Source: a virus
DNA: 22,024 bases
IMG/VR virus record: IMGVR_UViG_3300025128_000388
Span: 1 to 22,024 of that record
Direction: 5' to 3' (one strand)
Of this stretch, positions 15,414 through 22,024 are shown one piece after another. The position numbers and the translations under genes are program-made. A model generated the notes under the pieces. It was given only the letters and a program-made list of their open reading frames with translations, made no database searches and was not told the origin of the DNA. Numbering within the stretch: position 1 is the first letter of the stretch; every line of letters begins with the position of its first letter.

Positions 15414-16943
15414 TCACTGATGGGTCTTCCTGAATAAAAGCGCATCCCAAGCAAGGTCCATAGGTGAATCGTAACTCAAATTGAGTTTTTGTGGATTCAT
15501 TGGGTCAGCATTAGGGTCTACAAACTCCATATCAGCAGGTGGTCCACCACCAACGGGTTGTTTAGGAGCAAAAGTTCCTGTAAAATCAGGACCAAAATAT
15601 CTTCTCATCATTTCTTGATTGGCTTCGTTTTCATATCCTTCTTGCAATCTTCGAGCCATTGTATCTGTAAGACCTTTATCACCTAATTGTAGTGGTAGTG
15701 AAAAGTCTCCCTCCTCAGTAATGGGATTGCCAGAAGCATCCCTAAATCTACCAACTAAAGACCCAAGTGATTTTCCTGACCCACCGTAACCTTTGAGGCC
15801 GCCTAACCCCGCCATCATTTGTTGATATTCAGACAATTCCTCACCCTCAGGCGCAGTCATGGTTGCTGGTGGAGCCTTTGGTTCAGGCATTGAAGGTGTT
15901 GTTGCACCGCCCTCCTGTCTTCTCTGTATCTCCTTAAGTTGCTCATTAAGTTCATCTTGTTGCTGTTGTAATTCATCATCAACAGGGTCTTGTCCAGCAA
16001 CTTCCGTAGATTTAGGTGCAACCTTCACTGTTTTAGCGTCTTTCTTTGCGCGAATCTCTTTACCTGCCTCTGGGTCAGCAGCAGTTGGAGCAGTTTTTGG
16101 TTTTGCAGCAGGTTCTGGTTTTGCAGCAGGTTCTGGTTTTGCAGCAGGTGTTGGGTCTGGAGCAGATGCTGGTGTTGGTGGTGGTGTTGGGTCTGGAGCA
16201 GGTGCTGGGTCTGGAGCAGGTGTTGGTGCTACATCTGTAGGAACCTCTGGAGCAGGTGCTGCTGGTGGTGCTGCTTCCTGAGCAGGAGCAGCAGGAGCAT
16301 CATCTTTCTCAGGCTTACCAAACTCACTAACGTCAACTCCTAAGTTTCGTGCGATATCTGCTAAATATTTTCTTTGCGCTTCTTCGTCCTGTCCTGCCAT
16401 AGCGCCAGTAAAAGCCTCCGTTGCGCGACTACCTCTTCTTTCGTTAAGGAATTGTTTGCCTTGTTCTCCCATTCTACCTAGTCTTGCTTTTGCTCTTTCC
16501 ATCATACTAGCAGGTATCTTGGGTGCTCCTTCTCCAAAGTCATAGTAAGCAGAGGGGCCTTTTTCTCCGGGTGCTGCTCTTGTAGGCTCCATACCTTGTT
16601 GTTGAGCAAAACTCCTTACTTGTGCTCGTTCGCTAGGACGAAGCACAGGTATTGAAAATTGTTGTTGAGTTCGGGTTGGTTGCATTGAAGCACCGCCGGG
16701 AGCCGTATACACACCGGGCATTTCTCCGGGCCTTTGTTCTCCATGACGACCCATTCGTGTTGTTTGGATTCCTCCTCCTTCGGCTGGCACATTAGTAAAA
16801 GAGCCTGCTTGCTGCTTCAACAAAACGTCGTCACCATCGAAGCCAACAAAGCCTGCTTTGAGCAAAAACATAACAGTTGCATCTTCTTCTCCATGCGCTA
16901 TACAAGCCACACCATATTCGTATTCAGACATGATGTAGGTCAT
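15414..16943 (-). CDS. 509-residue Pro/Ala/Gln-rich protein before terminase, unknown
   Basis: The N-terminus (EYGVACIAHGEEDATVMFLLKAGFVGFDG) looks folded and contains an LLKAGFV block also seen in the 107-residue protein. Residues about 90-215 are mixed Arg/Gln/Gly-rich; 215-290 are a Pro/Ala/Asp linker with KPEPAA repeats; 320-345 form a Gln/Glu-rich coiled coil (ELQQQQDELNEQLKEI). The rest is Gly/Pro-rich with short helices, ending FRKTHQ. It starts with an ATG at 16943 behind AAGGTGG; a second ATG at 16931 is less well spaced. No family recognised. The disordered, repeat-rich layout suggests a flexible scaffold or internal head protein, which is a guess. Confidence 0.7.
   Translation of the reverse strand: MTYIMSEYEYGVACIAHGEEDATVMFLLKAGFVGFDGDDVLLKQQAGSFTNVPAEGGGIQTTRMGRHGEQRPGEMPGVYTAPGGASMQPTRTQQQFSIPVLRPSERAQVRSFAQQQGMEPTRAAPGEKGPSAYYDFGEGAPKIPASMMERAKARLGRMGEQGKQFLNERRGSRATEAFTGAMAGQDEEAQRKYLADIARNLGVDVSEFGKPEKDDAPAAPAQEAAPPAAPAPEVPTDVAPTPAPDPAPAPDPTPPPTPASAPDPTPAAKPEPAAKPEPAAKPKTAPTAADPEAGKEIRAKKDAKTVKVAPKSTEVAGQDPVDDELQQQQDELNEQLKEIQRRQEGGATTPSMPEPKAPPATMTAPEGEELSEYQQMMAGLGGLKGYGGSGKSLGSLVGRFRDASGNPITEEGDFSLPLQLGDKGLTDTMARRLQEGYENEANQEMMRRYFGPDFTGTFAPKQPVGGGPPADMEFVDPNADPMNPQKLNLSYDSPMDLAWDALLFRKTHQ
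16099..16152 (-). repeat. Three 18-base tandem repeats encoding KPEPAA
   Basis: The plus-strand unit GGTTTTGCAGCAGGTTCT occurs at 16099-16116 and 16117-16134 and, with two changed bases, at 16135-16152. On the coding strand it gives Lys-Pro-Glu-Pro-Ala-Ala. Looser GGTGTTGGGTCTGGAGCA-type units continue to about 16233 and encode Pro-Ala-Pro-Asp-Pro. It is an in-frame linker array, prone to length change. Confidence 0.8.
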
Positions 16944-18640
16944 CGCGATGCCACCTTAACTGCTCTTACGACATCATATGGAATACTAAGGGCTTTCGCA
17001 AGAGTCTCCCAATTACCAACTCCATGTTGTATAGCAAGAATATCTTGTTGTGAAAGATTGTGGTTCTGCGCAAGACCACCTATATCATCAGACTTAGTAA
17101 AGATACCATCCATCTCTGCCTCTGCTATTTGTAACCGTTCCATGATATCAAAAAGAGAGTCGCTTGAAGTCATTACAGGCACATTTACACCTAATGGGGC
17201 ACGACCATATGTAGGAGCAACTCCCACCATAGGTCTTGTTGGAGGTAATCCTATTTTCGGTGGAGTAGGTCTTACAATATCTTGAATCGGCATAGAGCCT
17301 GCTCCTTCTACAGGTGCATAACCACCATAATTAACGTGAGCAGGCATTACTGGAGTTCTAGGTGTATCGTCTACAGGAATTATAGGACCGGATGTGTCGT
17401 ATCCTGCTTCTTTGTGTGCTTCTGGTTCCTGTCCATCATGATACAAATCTCTAGAATGATTATACAACAGTGATGCGTTTCTATTGCTGCTTACGTTTAC
17501 TGGTTTGTAATCTTTCAATCGGTCTTTCGACAATTGAAGAATAGCCATTGTTCGACTTAACGCTCTGAACTGACTACTATTCATATTTGTTTGATGGTCT
17601 TGGACATATTGTTGTTGTAAACCTTTTATATCAGCCTCATCAACTCCTGATTGCATTAATCTATCTTGTAGACTAAGCATTAACTTTCTAAGAGGCGCCT
17701 CTTTTCCTTGACTTCCTTTAGTGTATGAGTCATACGGACGAAATAGACCTGATGCAGGTGTGCGAGCCAATTGTTGTGCTTCTGTTTCGTCTAGTCCTAA
17801 TCTTGTTCGGAAAGTATCAACTAACCTACCAGATGTTCTTCCTTGTTGTGTGTCGAATGTTCTGTAAGCATTCTCAGGAAGTGCAGCCAAAACGTGATTA
17901 AGAGACAAAGGAACAGATTCACGCTCACCTGTGTTTCTAACTGCTTGCGAAAAAGGCTCTTCCCGTCGGTCTTTACCTTTTGGATTACTTGTATGTCTAC
18001 GATGGTTGGAATCGCCATCCGTTGTAATCATGAAATGTTGTGGCTCCATGTGAAGTTGATTACCTGCACCGTAAGAAGATTGAACTCCTACCGCATCTAG
18101 TAATTTTTTCAAATACTTTTTGAATGGGAGAGGTGCACTTTCTGGAAATCTTCCCTTGGTAGGATGAGCACCCATATTGTGATACAAGGTAATTAGTCTT
18201 CCATCACTATCACGAGTAGGTATCTCATCGTCACTGTGTTTACCTGCTCCAATCCAATTCCCATAATTATTTTGAGACCACTCAGGATGTAATTTACCAT
18301 TTTCATCAAAAGGTATGGGAACTGAATGTTTAGCATCTCTGTGGTTTGCGTTGAATTGTCGAGCAGCCTCGTTAAACAAATCCTTTGCTACCTTCAACGC
18401 TTTAGACAAATCAGTGCCGGGAAACCTCTTCATGATATCAAAAGCCACCTTGTGAGCAGCCCCCTCCATCGGCCATTTACCCATTATGTTCCTAATCGGA
18501 GCGCCTGTTTTAGGATGGAGATGGAAATGTGAGTGAGTTTCAGCATAAGGATTTCCTTCATCAGCGAACCTTACCAAGTGTTTGATACCTGTTTCAGGGT
18601 CAACCCACTCTACCCCTTCACCCTTAATGATGAGCGTCAT
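16940..18640 (-). CDS. 566-residue unknown protein, His/Asn-rich, in the packaging region
   Basis: Nothing in it matches a family I know. The N-terminus has a compact WVDPETGIKHLVRF strand pair and a His-rich THSHFHLHPKTG segment, then helices (KALKVAKDLFNEAARQFNAN). The middle is basic and polar; 400-475 is a Pro/Gly/Val linker (PPKIGLPPTRPMVGVAP). The C-terminus has helices LFDIMERLQIAEAEMDGIF and NLSQQDILAIQHGVGNWETL, the last resembling a small helix-turn-helix. Its polar His/Asn/Asp-rich style resembles the 2064-residue protein, so both may be virion proteins. The ATG at 18640 is preceded only by GGGGGC; its stop overlaps the next gene's start. Confidence 0.7.
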   Translation of the reverse strand: MTLIIKGEGVEWVDPETGIKHLVRFADEGNPYAETHSHFHLHPKTGAPIRNIMGKWPMEGAAHKVAFDIMKRFPGTDLSKALKVAKDLFNEAARQFNANHRDAKHSVPIPFDENGKLHPEWSQNNYGNWIGAGKHSDDEIPTRDSDGRLITLYHNMGAHPTKGRFPESAPLPFKKYLKKLLDAVGVQSSYGAGNQLHMEPQHFMITTDGDSNHRRHTSNPKGKDRREEPFSQAVRNTGERESVPLSLNHVLAALPENAYRTFDTQQGRTSGRLVDTFRTRLGLDETEAQQLARTPASGLFRPYDSYTKGSQGKEAPLRKLMLSLQDRLMQSGVDEADIKGLQQQYVQDHQTNMNSSQFRALSRTMAILQLSKDRLKDYKPVNVSSNRNASLLYNHSRDLYHDGQEPEAHKEAGYDTSGPIIPVDDTPRTPVMPAHVNYGGYAPVEGAGSMPIQDIVRPTPPKIGLPPTRPMVGVAPTYGRAPLGVNVPVMTSSDSLFDIMERLQIAEAEMDGIFTKSDDIGGLAQNHNLSQQDILAIQHGVGNWETLAKALSIPYDVVRAVKVASR

Positions 18641-19863
18641 TACTGATGCCCCCTACGAGGTGCGAGTAAACCGATGGGGTGAGCACCCCACATCGTGGGG
18701 TCGTCATCAGGGTCAGCCTCTGTAGCACCCGTAGGATGAGAAGTCTGACGAGGATGTGCGTTGGGACTAGGTCCTTCTGCATCTCCTTTCTGATTGTAAA
18801 ACGATTTATGGAACTCATCACTCTTAGCGATTCTTTTCAATCTACCCAGAAGAGAGCGTATCTCTGCTATGTCCGCGTGTGTAAAAGACCCTCTCCTCGA
18901 TGTATCTTTCAAACTAGAAAGAACGCCAGATGCAAGTGCTCGTAACCCCTTCCCTTTTGCTAACGTAGGTGATTTTGTTTTACCACCGGGAACCTTTGGT
19001 TGTTTAGGTTTTCCAAGTTTCTTTGGGCCTTTTGTCGCTGTATCTTTTGGAAGAGGAGGCATGTCTCTTTGGATTTTAATTTCTGGTGGTTTACCAGTTT
19101 GGAAGGGTATTGTAGGAACAACGTCAGCCATAGGTTGTTCTCTTTTAACTGCTGAATAAACAGACCTTGCTTCTTTTTCTCTTGGGTCTGCTCCATAAGT
19201 AAGACTTCTTGTTTGTCTTGCTGGTGTTTCAAGTCGTGGACCAACAGCGCCTTCTGTTCGTCCTACCAACTGTCTTTTCGCTTGAGGAATGTTAGTTGCT
19301 TGTGTAATTCTACGAGCAAAAACATTGAGTCCGCCACCTGTGCTTCTTAATTTTTTGTGAGGTTTAGGCGCTCCACTACGAAGAGTTTCTGTTGTAGTTC
19401 CCAATCTTCTTTTGGTGCGCTCTGCCTTTCGACCTCTTTCTCTTGAACGAACACGCTCAAGAGTTTCTGTAGGACTTGTTTTATCTTTGGCTTTTCTAAA
19501 TGTGTTATTCCATGCTATGTCGATGGGCTCTCCCATCTGTATTGGTGCGTCTAACCCACCACCGGGTGGGAACGCAGCAGACATACCCGGAGGCCCTGTT
19601 TGCGCAGCCTGCTCTCCAACCTGTGCTTGTGAGTCAAATTTTTCTTCCTTTGGCTCTTTCTGGTGAATCTTAACTTTAATGTGACGAAGACCTGCTAACT
19701 TTTTTTGGCGCTCTTTCTTTTCTTTGATTTCTTTCTGCTCAGATTTGTCTTGTTCACGAGGGTCACCGTTAGCATGGGTCCGGTCCTGTTCAATGAACTC
19801 AGGTGCCTCACGAGGGTTGAACTTCAACCCAGAAGTAGACCCACGATTTCCTTCACCCGCCAT
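18640..19863 (-). CDS. 407-residue basic, low-complexity protein, unknown
   Basis: Very rich in Lys, Arg, Pro, Gly and Thr. The first 75 residues carry a charged helix (EQDKSEQKEIKEKKERQKK). Residues about 130-310 are a basic disordered stretch (ERGRKAERTKRRLG, KKLGKPKQPKVPGGKTKSP). A short helical unit follows (THADIAEIRSLLGRLKRIAKSDEF) and the tail is His/Pro/Asp-rich. The strong positive charge would suit nucleic-acid binding or charge balancing inside the head, which is inference. The ATG at 19863 has a GGAGATG site and follows the preceding gene with a one-base overlap; the stop overlaps the next ATG. No recognised family. Confidence 0.65.
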   Translation of the reverse strand: MAGEGNRGSTSGLKFNPREAPEFIEQDRTHANGDPREQDKSEQKEIKEKKERQKKLAGLRHIKVKIHQKEPKEEKFDSQAQVGEQAAQTGPPGMSAAFPPGGGLDAPIQMGEPIDIAWNNTFRKAKDKTSPTETLERVRSRERGRKAERTKRRLGTTTETLRSGAPKPHKKLRSTGGGLNVFARRITQATNIPQAKRQLVGRTEGAVGPRLETPARQTRSLTYGADPREKEARSVYSAVKREQPMADVVPTIPFQTGKPPEIKIQRDMPPLPKDTATKGPKKLGKPKQPKVPGGKTKSPTLAKGKGLRALASGVLSSLKDTSRRGSFTHADIAEIRSLLGRLKRIAKSDEFHKSFYNQKGDAEGPSPNAHPRQTSHPTGATEADPDDDPTMWGAHPIGLLAPRRGHQ

Positions 19864-20291
19864 TACATCATCTCCAAATGTGACTCCATGGTCTTACGAA
19901 TACGCTCAGAAATGTTATAGTAAAACACACCGATATCAGATGGTGTATCGAATGCACTAGCAAGCCTTTCCATCAAACTATCAAATGAGTCAAGCATATC
20001 CCAGAAACGTCTTCGCTCTTCAAATGCCTCAGGGCCATCCTCATCAAACACACGGTGCATTTGTGATTCTAAATCTTTGATGGTGCCGCGAAGACTATGA
20101 TATTGAGTGTAAATAGTCGGGGCCATCACACCAATGAGTTCATGCCATCGGTCAAACACGATACGAGTAAGCATAAAAAAATCAGGTAATTCTTCTTCAT
20201 ACAGAGGACCACGCTCACGAAGTAGTTCCGACTTACTAAGGTCTACACACATGAGTTCATGCATAGGAACAAAAACAAACGGGCGCACCAT
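19863..20291 (-). CDS. 142-residue helical protein following the putative small terminase
   Basis: A largely alpha-helical acidic protein. It opens with RPFVFVPMHELMCVDLSKSEL and continues with helices DFFMLTRIVFDRWHELIGV, YHSLRGTIKDLESQMHRVF and FWDMLDSFDSLMERLASAF. No metal site, membrane segment or known motif is visible. The ATG at 20291 has a strong GGAGGAG site and lies one base after the preceding stop. It could be a packaging accessory or a neck protein, but I cannot assign it. Confidence 0.65.
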   Translation of the reverse strand: MVRPFVFVPMHELMCVDLSKSELLRERGPLYEEELPDFFMLTRIVFDRWHELIGVMAPTIYTQYHSLRGTIKDLESQMHRVFDEDGPEAFEERRRFWDMLDSFDSLMERLASAFDTPSDIGVFYYNISERIRKTMESHLEMM

Positions 20292-20292
20292 T

Positions 20293-20961
20293 TTACTCCT
20301 CCATCAACTTAGACCGTATCCTTGCCCAGACCTCGGGAGACTCCTTCGCTAATTCAACTTTCAGGATATTCACTGTATCTGCTTGTATGTTTTGTTGAGT
20401 ATCACCCATACTTCGGTCTTGAATTTTCATCATTAAGTTCAGCGACTCTCTTACCTCTTTGTGGAGTGTTGTAATATTACGAACATACTGCGGGTCATGA
20501 CGGTCTGCATCATCAAGAATTAGGTTTAACTCACCGTTAATTCTCTCAATATTACTCCGAAGTGTTTGCATTTCTTTACCTGCTTCAATAGCAATAATAG
20601 GTGCTGCACTTTTTTGAACGAGTGGTTTGAGATGATGTTTGAGATGATGATACACTGTAGTTTCAGAGCACCCTATTTCTTCTGCGATTTGCTCAGTAGT
20701 CATACCTCCATTGAAGTATGCCTCTTCAAACTTTGAGCGAAGATGATGAGTGCAAACAACACATTCACTGTTTGAACCCATGTGAAAGTCACCCATGTGG
20801 TTTCTAAAATGACGGTCAGTTGTTCCTTCTCTCCATCCCATATCTCGGTCAAGTTGTTTTGGAATGATGACTCCATCCCTCAATCCTTGTTCTAATTGGT
20901 CCCTATCGGGATGGTTGCACAACTTACAAGATGACCGAGTAATGCGACCGCTCACAACCAT
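20293..20961 (-). CDS. Probable terminase small subunit with a duplicated zinc/helix-turn-helix unit
   Basis: Residues 12-55 and 67-110 are two copies of one unit aligned without gaps at an offset of 55. C12/C67, C15/C70, H17/H72, H51/H106 and H55/H110 coincide, with E24/E79, G30/G85, Q36/Q91, G42/G97, E45/E100 and T47/T102. Each copy looks like a Cys2-His2 site around a helix-turn-helix (clear in copy 2: MTTEQIAEEIGCSETTVYHH). Residues 128-220 are helices suited to oligomerisation. DNA-binding N-terminus, helical C-terminus and an upstream position in the packaging module fit a small terminase that recognises the genome, although terL lies about 4.9 kb away. A transcription regulator is the alternative. 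No ribosome binding site precedes the ATG at 20961. Confidence 0.6.
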   Translation of the reverse strand: MVVSGRITRSSCKLCNHPDRDQLEQGLRDGVIIPKQLDRDMGWREGTTDRHFRNHMGDFHMGSNSECVVCTHHLRSKFEEAYFNGGMTTEQIAEEIGCSETTVYHHLKHHLKPLVQKSAAPIIAIEAGKEMQTLRSNIERINGELNLILDDADRHDPQYVRNITTLHKEVRESLNLMMKIQDRSMGDTQQNIQADTVNILKVELAKESPEVWARIRSKLMEE

Positions 20962-21005
20962 GGGAGGAGGGCAACGCTCAAAGAGCCTTCGCCTTAAGAC
21001 GTGAT
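20962..21005. promoter_or_regulatory. Short divergent gap between the packaging operon and the plus-strand gene
   Basis: Only 44 bases separate the two divergent starts, and it should hold signals for both. No clear TATA box or -10/-35 pair is visible to me, and neither ATG has a normal ribosome binding site. The plus strand has GGGAGGAGG at 20962-20970, but it is 35 bases from the plus-strand ATG. Leaderless transcripts are possible. Confidence 0.3.
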
Positions 21006-21296
21006 ATGCGTAGACTCGGTAGAGTGCCTGTTACAGTTGATACTGCCAAGGACCTTGCGAAAGCAATGAGAGACATCGCCAAACGTGATAATGTAAGCGA
21101 AGATGAGCAGGAGCGAAGACAAAAAATCTGCTCAGAATGTCCGCACTACACAGGCTCAAGATGCGAATTATGTGGTTGTTTTATGGGGTTCAAAACAAGA
21201 CTGCGCAGTAGCACATGTCCTATCAATAAATGGTCAAGCGCTCTTGGAAAGGCTACGATAGACGATGCCCACCAAAGAAAAGGACACGAAGAGTGA
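21006..21296 (+). CDS. Small zinc-motif protein on the opposite strand
   Basis: A 96-residue protein with a basic N-terminus, a charged helix (TAKDLAKAMRDIAKRDNV, SEDEQERRQK) and a cysteine block: C42-x2-C45-PHY, C53-x2-C56-GCFM, then C71-P-x3-W. This Cys/CPHY/CGCFM/CP pattern is known from small uncharacterised proteins of many tailed phages; the function is unknown, and zinc binding is inferred. ATG at 21006 is the only usable start in this frame, which is open back to a stop at 20940. It is the only clear plus-strand gene and its 3' end overlaps the membrane-protein gene by 63 bases, tail to tail. Confidence 0.8.
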   Translation: MRRLGRVPVTVDTAKDLAKAMRDIAKRDNVSEDEQERRQKICSECPHYTGSRCELCGCFMGFKTRLRSSTCPINKWSSALGKATIDDAHQRKGHEE

Positions 21297-21476
21297 CCCC
21301 ATCATCCACGTTAGTTGTTGGGCCGTCATACTTTGAGCACCAAACGCAAGAATAAGAAACGAACCTAAGACAAGGCTGAATACTTGAACCATAATCATAT
21401 CAACAACAACAGAGTGACGAGTATCAGACATATCACTAACTGCTATGCTAAAAGAACTAATTGGCCCCATTACCAT
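21234..21476 (-). CDS. Small two-helix membrane protein, holin-like
   Basis: An 80-residue protein with two hydrophobic segments, about 23-46 (VVVDMIMVQVFSLVLGSFLI) and 54-74 (LTWMMGSLFVSFSLVGIVY), joined by a short polar loop (GAQSMTAQQ), and a short basic C-terminus (RSLSKSA). Size and topology fit a class II holin or another small viral membrane protein; no family motif confirms this and no lysin gene is in the window. The ATG at 21476 lies one base after the preceding stop. Its last 20 codons and stop overlap the plus-strand gene, which weakens confidence in one of the two ends only slightly, as both frames look real. Confidence 0.6.
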   Translation of the reverse strand: MVMGPISSFSIAVSDMSDTRHSVVVDMIMVQVFSLVLGSFLILAFGAQSMTAQQLTWMMGSLFVSFSLVGIVYRSLSKSA

Positions 21477-21477
21477 A

Positions 21478-22024
21478 TTACATCATTCTCCCAGTGCCAA
21501 GTGCATTACCCATCATTTTACCACTAAGACTAGCCATTCTGTCCATCAAACCTTCATTTGCCATAGCAGCACTCAAAGCACCTTGCATCATATTATTCTG
21601 AACTAAATTTGCAATTTGTTGTTGTTTCATTGTGCTCTCTTGAACAGATGTCGAAGCAGAATTTTGCAACTGTTGCATGTTCATGGTGATTGAATCTTGA
21701 GATGGAACAGAACTCATACCGCTCAAATCAAAAACCATATCCCCCTCTTTGTTTTCTGTTATCTTAGCATTATTCAGTATATCATGAACAGTAAATGCGA
21801 CTATATTTGAAATAAGACCTGCAAAGGATTGCAAGTTTTGACCGGGAGTGTTAGTAGGACCTGCCATCCATCTATCGATTGGAACACTGGTTTGAATCAA
21901 AGCAGAAATTAATTCCATTTCAGAAGGAGGCGCTACTGCTTGTGGTTGTTGGTAACCCATACCCATACCTGCACCCATACCTGCACCCATACCTGCACCC
22001 ATACCTGCACCCATACCCATACCC
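21478..22024 (-). CDS. C-terminal part of a Gly/Met-repeat protein, unknown (5' end off the window)
   Basis: The frame is open through the right edge, so the true start may lie outside; ATGs within the repeat cannot be told apart. The first 22 visible residues are Gly-Met-Gly-Ala repeats, then a Gln/Pro linker, then a folded-looking region (SEMELISALIQTSVPIDRW, NLQSFAGLISNIVAFTVHDI), a polar Ser/Gln/Met helix stretch (QDSITMNMQQLQNS) and a Met-rich end (GNALGTGRMM). No known family. It is co-directional with the membrane protein one base downstream, so the two probably belong together. Confidence 0.6.
   Translation of the reverse strand, partial: GMGMGAGMGAGMGAGMGAGMGMGYQQPQAVAPPSEMELISALIQTSVPIDRWMAGPTNTPGQNLQSFAGLISNIVAFTVHDILNNAKITENKEGDMVFDLSGMSSVPSQDSITMNMQQLQNSASTSVQESTMKQQQIANLVQNNMMQGALSAAMANEGLMDRMASLSGKMMGNALGTGRMM
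21955..22024 (-). repeat. 12-base and 6-base tandem repeats encoding Gly-Met-Gly-Ala
   Basis: Four exact copies of ACCTGCACCCAT lie at 21967-22014, flanked by two ACCCAT units at 21955-21966 and one at 22015-22020, running off the edge. On the coding strand they read GGT ATG / GGT GCA in frame. Such exact repeats arise by slippage and may vary in number between relatives or in assemblies. Confidence 0.85.

Noticed and set aside
15859-16343. Plus-strand open frames with Gly/Ala- or Trp/Cys-rich repeats
   Set aside because: They are the antisense reading of the Pro/Ala repeat linker of the 509-residue protein; no ribosome binding site and implausible composition.
20960-21004. 14-codon plus-strand frame starting ATGGGAGGAGGG, possible leader peptide of the plus-strand gene
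   Set aside because: It lies opposite the first base of the putative small terminase start and has no ribosome binding site; too little support.
21955-22024. CRISPR array or origin iterons
   Set aside because: Units are 12 bases, contiguous without spacers and in frame with a coding sequence.

Overview
The window is a densely packed structural and packaging module of a tailed virus (Caudoviricetes, HK97-type head) or an integrated copy of one. The firm anchors are a large terminase, a portal, a prohead protease and an HK97-fold major capsid protein, all on the minus strand and in the usual order. There is no cellular housekeeping gene, no RNA gene, no IS element and no CRISPR array. Gene junctions overlap or are a few bases to a few tens of bases long, so no stretch over 300 bases lacks a gene.

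Host: the sequence does not name it. Most ribosome binding sites have a GGTG core (AAGGTGA, GAGGTGG, GGAGGTGA), start codons include GTG and possibly TTG, several virion proteins carry zinc-knuckle motifs, and a LAGLIDADG domain is fused to a structural-region protein. Together these lean towards an archaeal virus, perhaps a marine euryarchaeal one of the magrovirus kind. That is inference; a bacterial host is not excluded.

Layout, in transcription order from right to left. 22024-21234: the end of a Gly/Met-repeat protein, then a small two-helix membrane protein. 21006-21296: one small plus-strand zinc-motif gene, the only clear plus-strand gene, overlapping its neighbour tail to tail. 20961-19863: a probable small terminase with a duplicated zinc/helix-turn-helix unit, and a 142-residue unknown. 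19863-15414: three unrecognised low-complexity proteins (407, 566 and 509 residues). 15402-14008: large terminase. 14011-12569: a helical protein with winged-helix-like and LAGLIDADG domains. 12569-10746: portal with two zinc knuckles and a Gly/Pro/Met tail. 10717-9392: three small proteins. 9378-3184: a 2064-residue giant with a degenerate DNA-ligase-like domain near its C-terminus. 3187-1724: prohead protease fused to an acidic scaffold-like region. 1721-579: major capsid protein. 544-137: a small beta-rich protein. 125-1: the start of a further gene.

How they fit together: the terminase pair packages DNA through the portal into a prohead built from the capsid protein on the scaffold region, which the protease then removes. 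The giant protein and the unrecognised proteins lie inside this module and are probably virion or internal head components. The most unusual items are the ligase-like pseudoenzyme in the giant protein, the LAGLIDADG fusion between terminase and portal, the exact 55-residue duplication in the putative small terminase, the zinc knuckles in the portal, and a short C-terminal motif shared by the protease-scaffold and a 107-residue protein.
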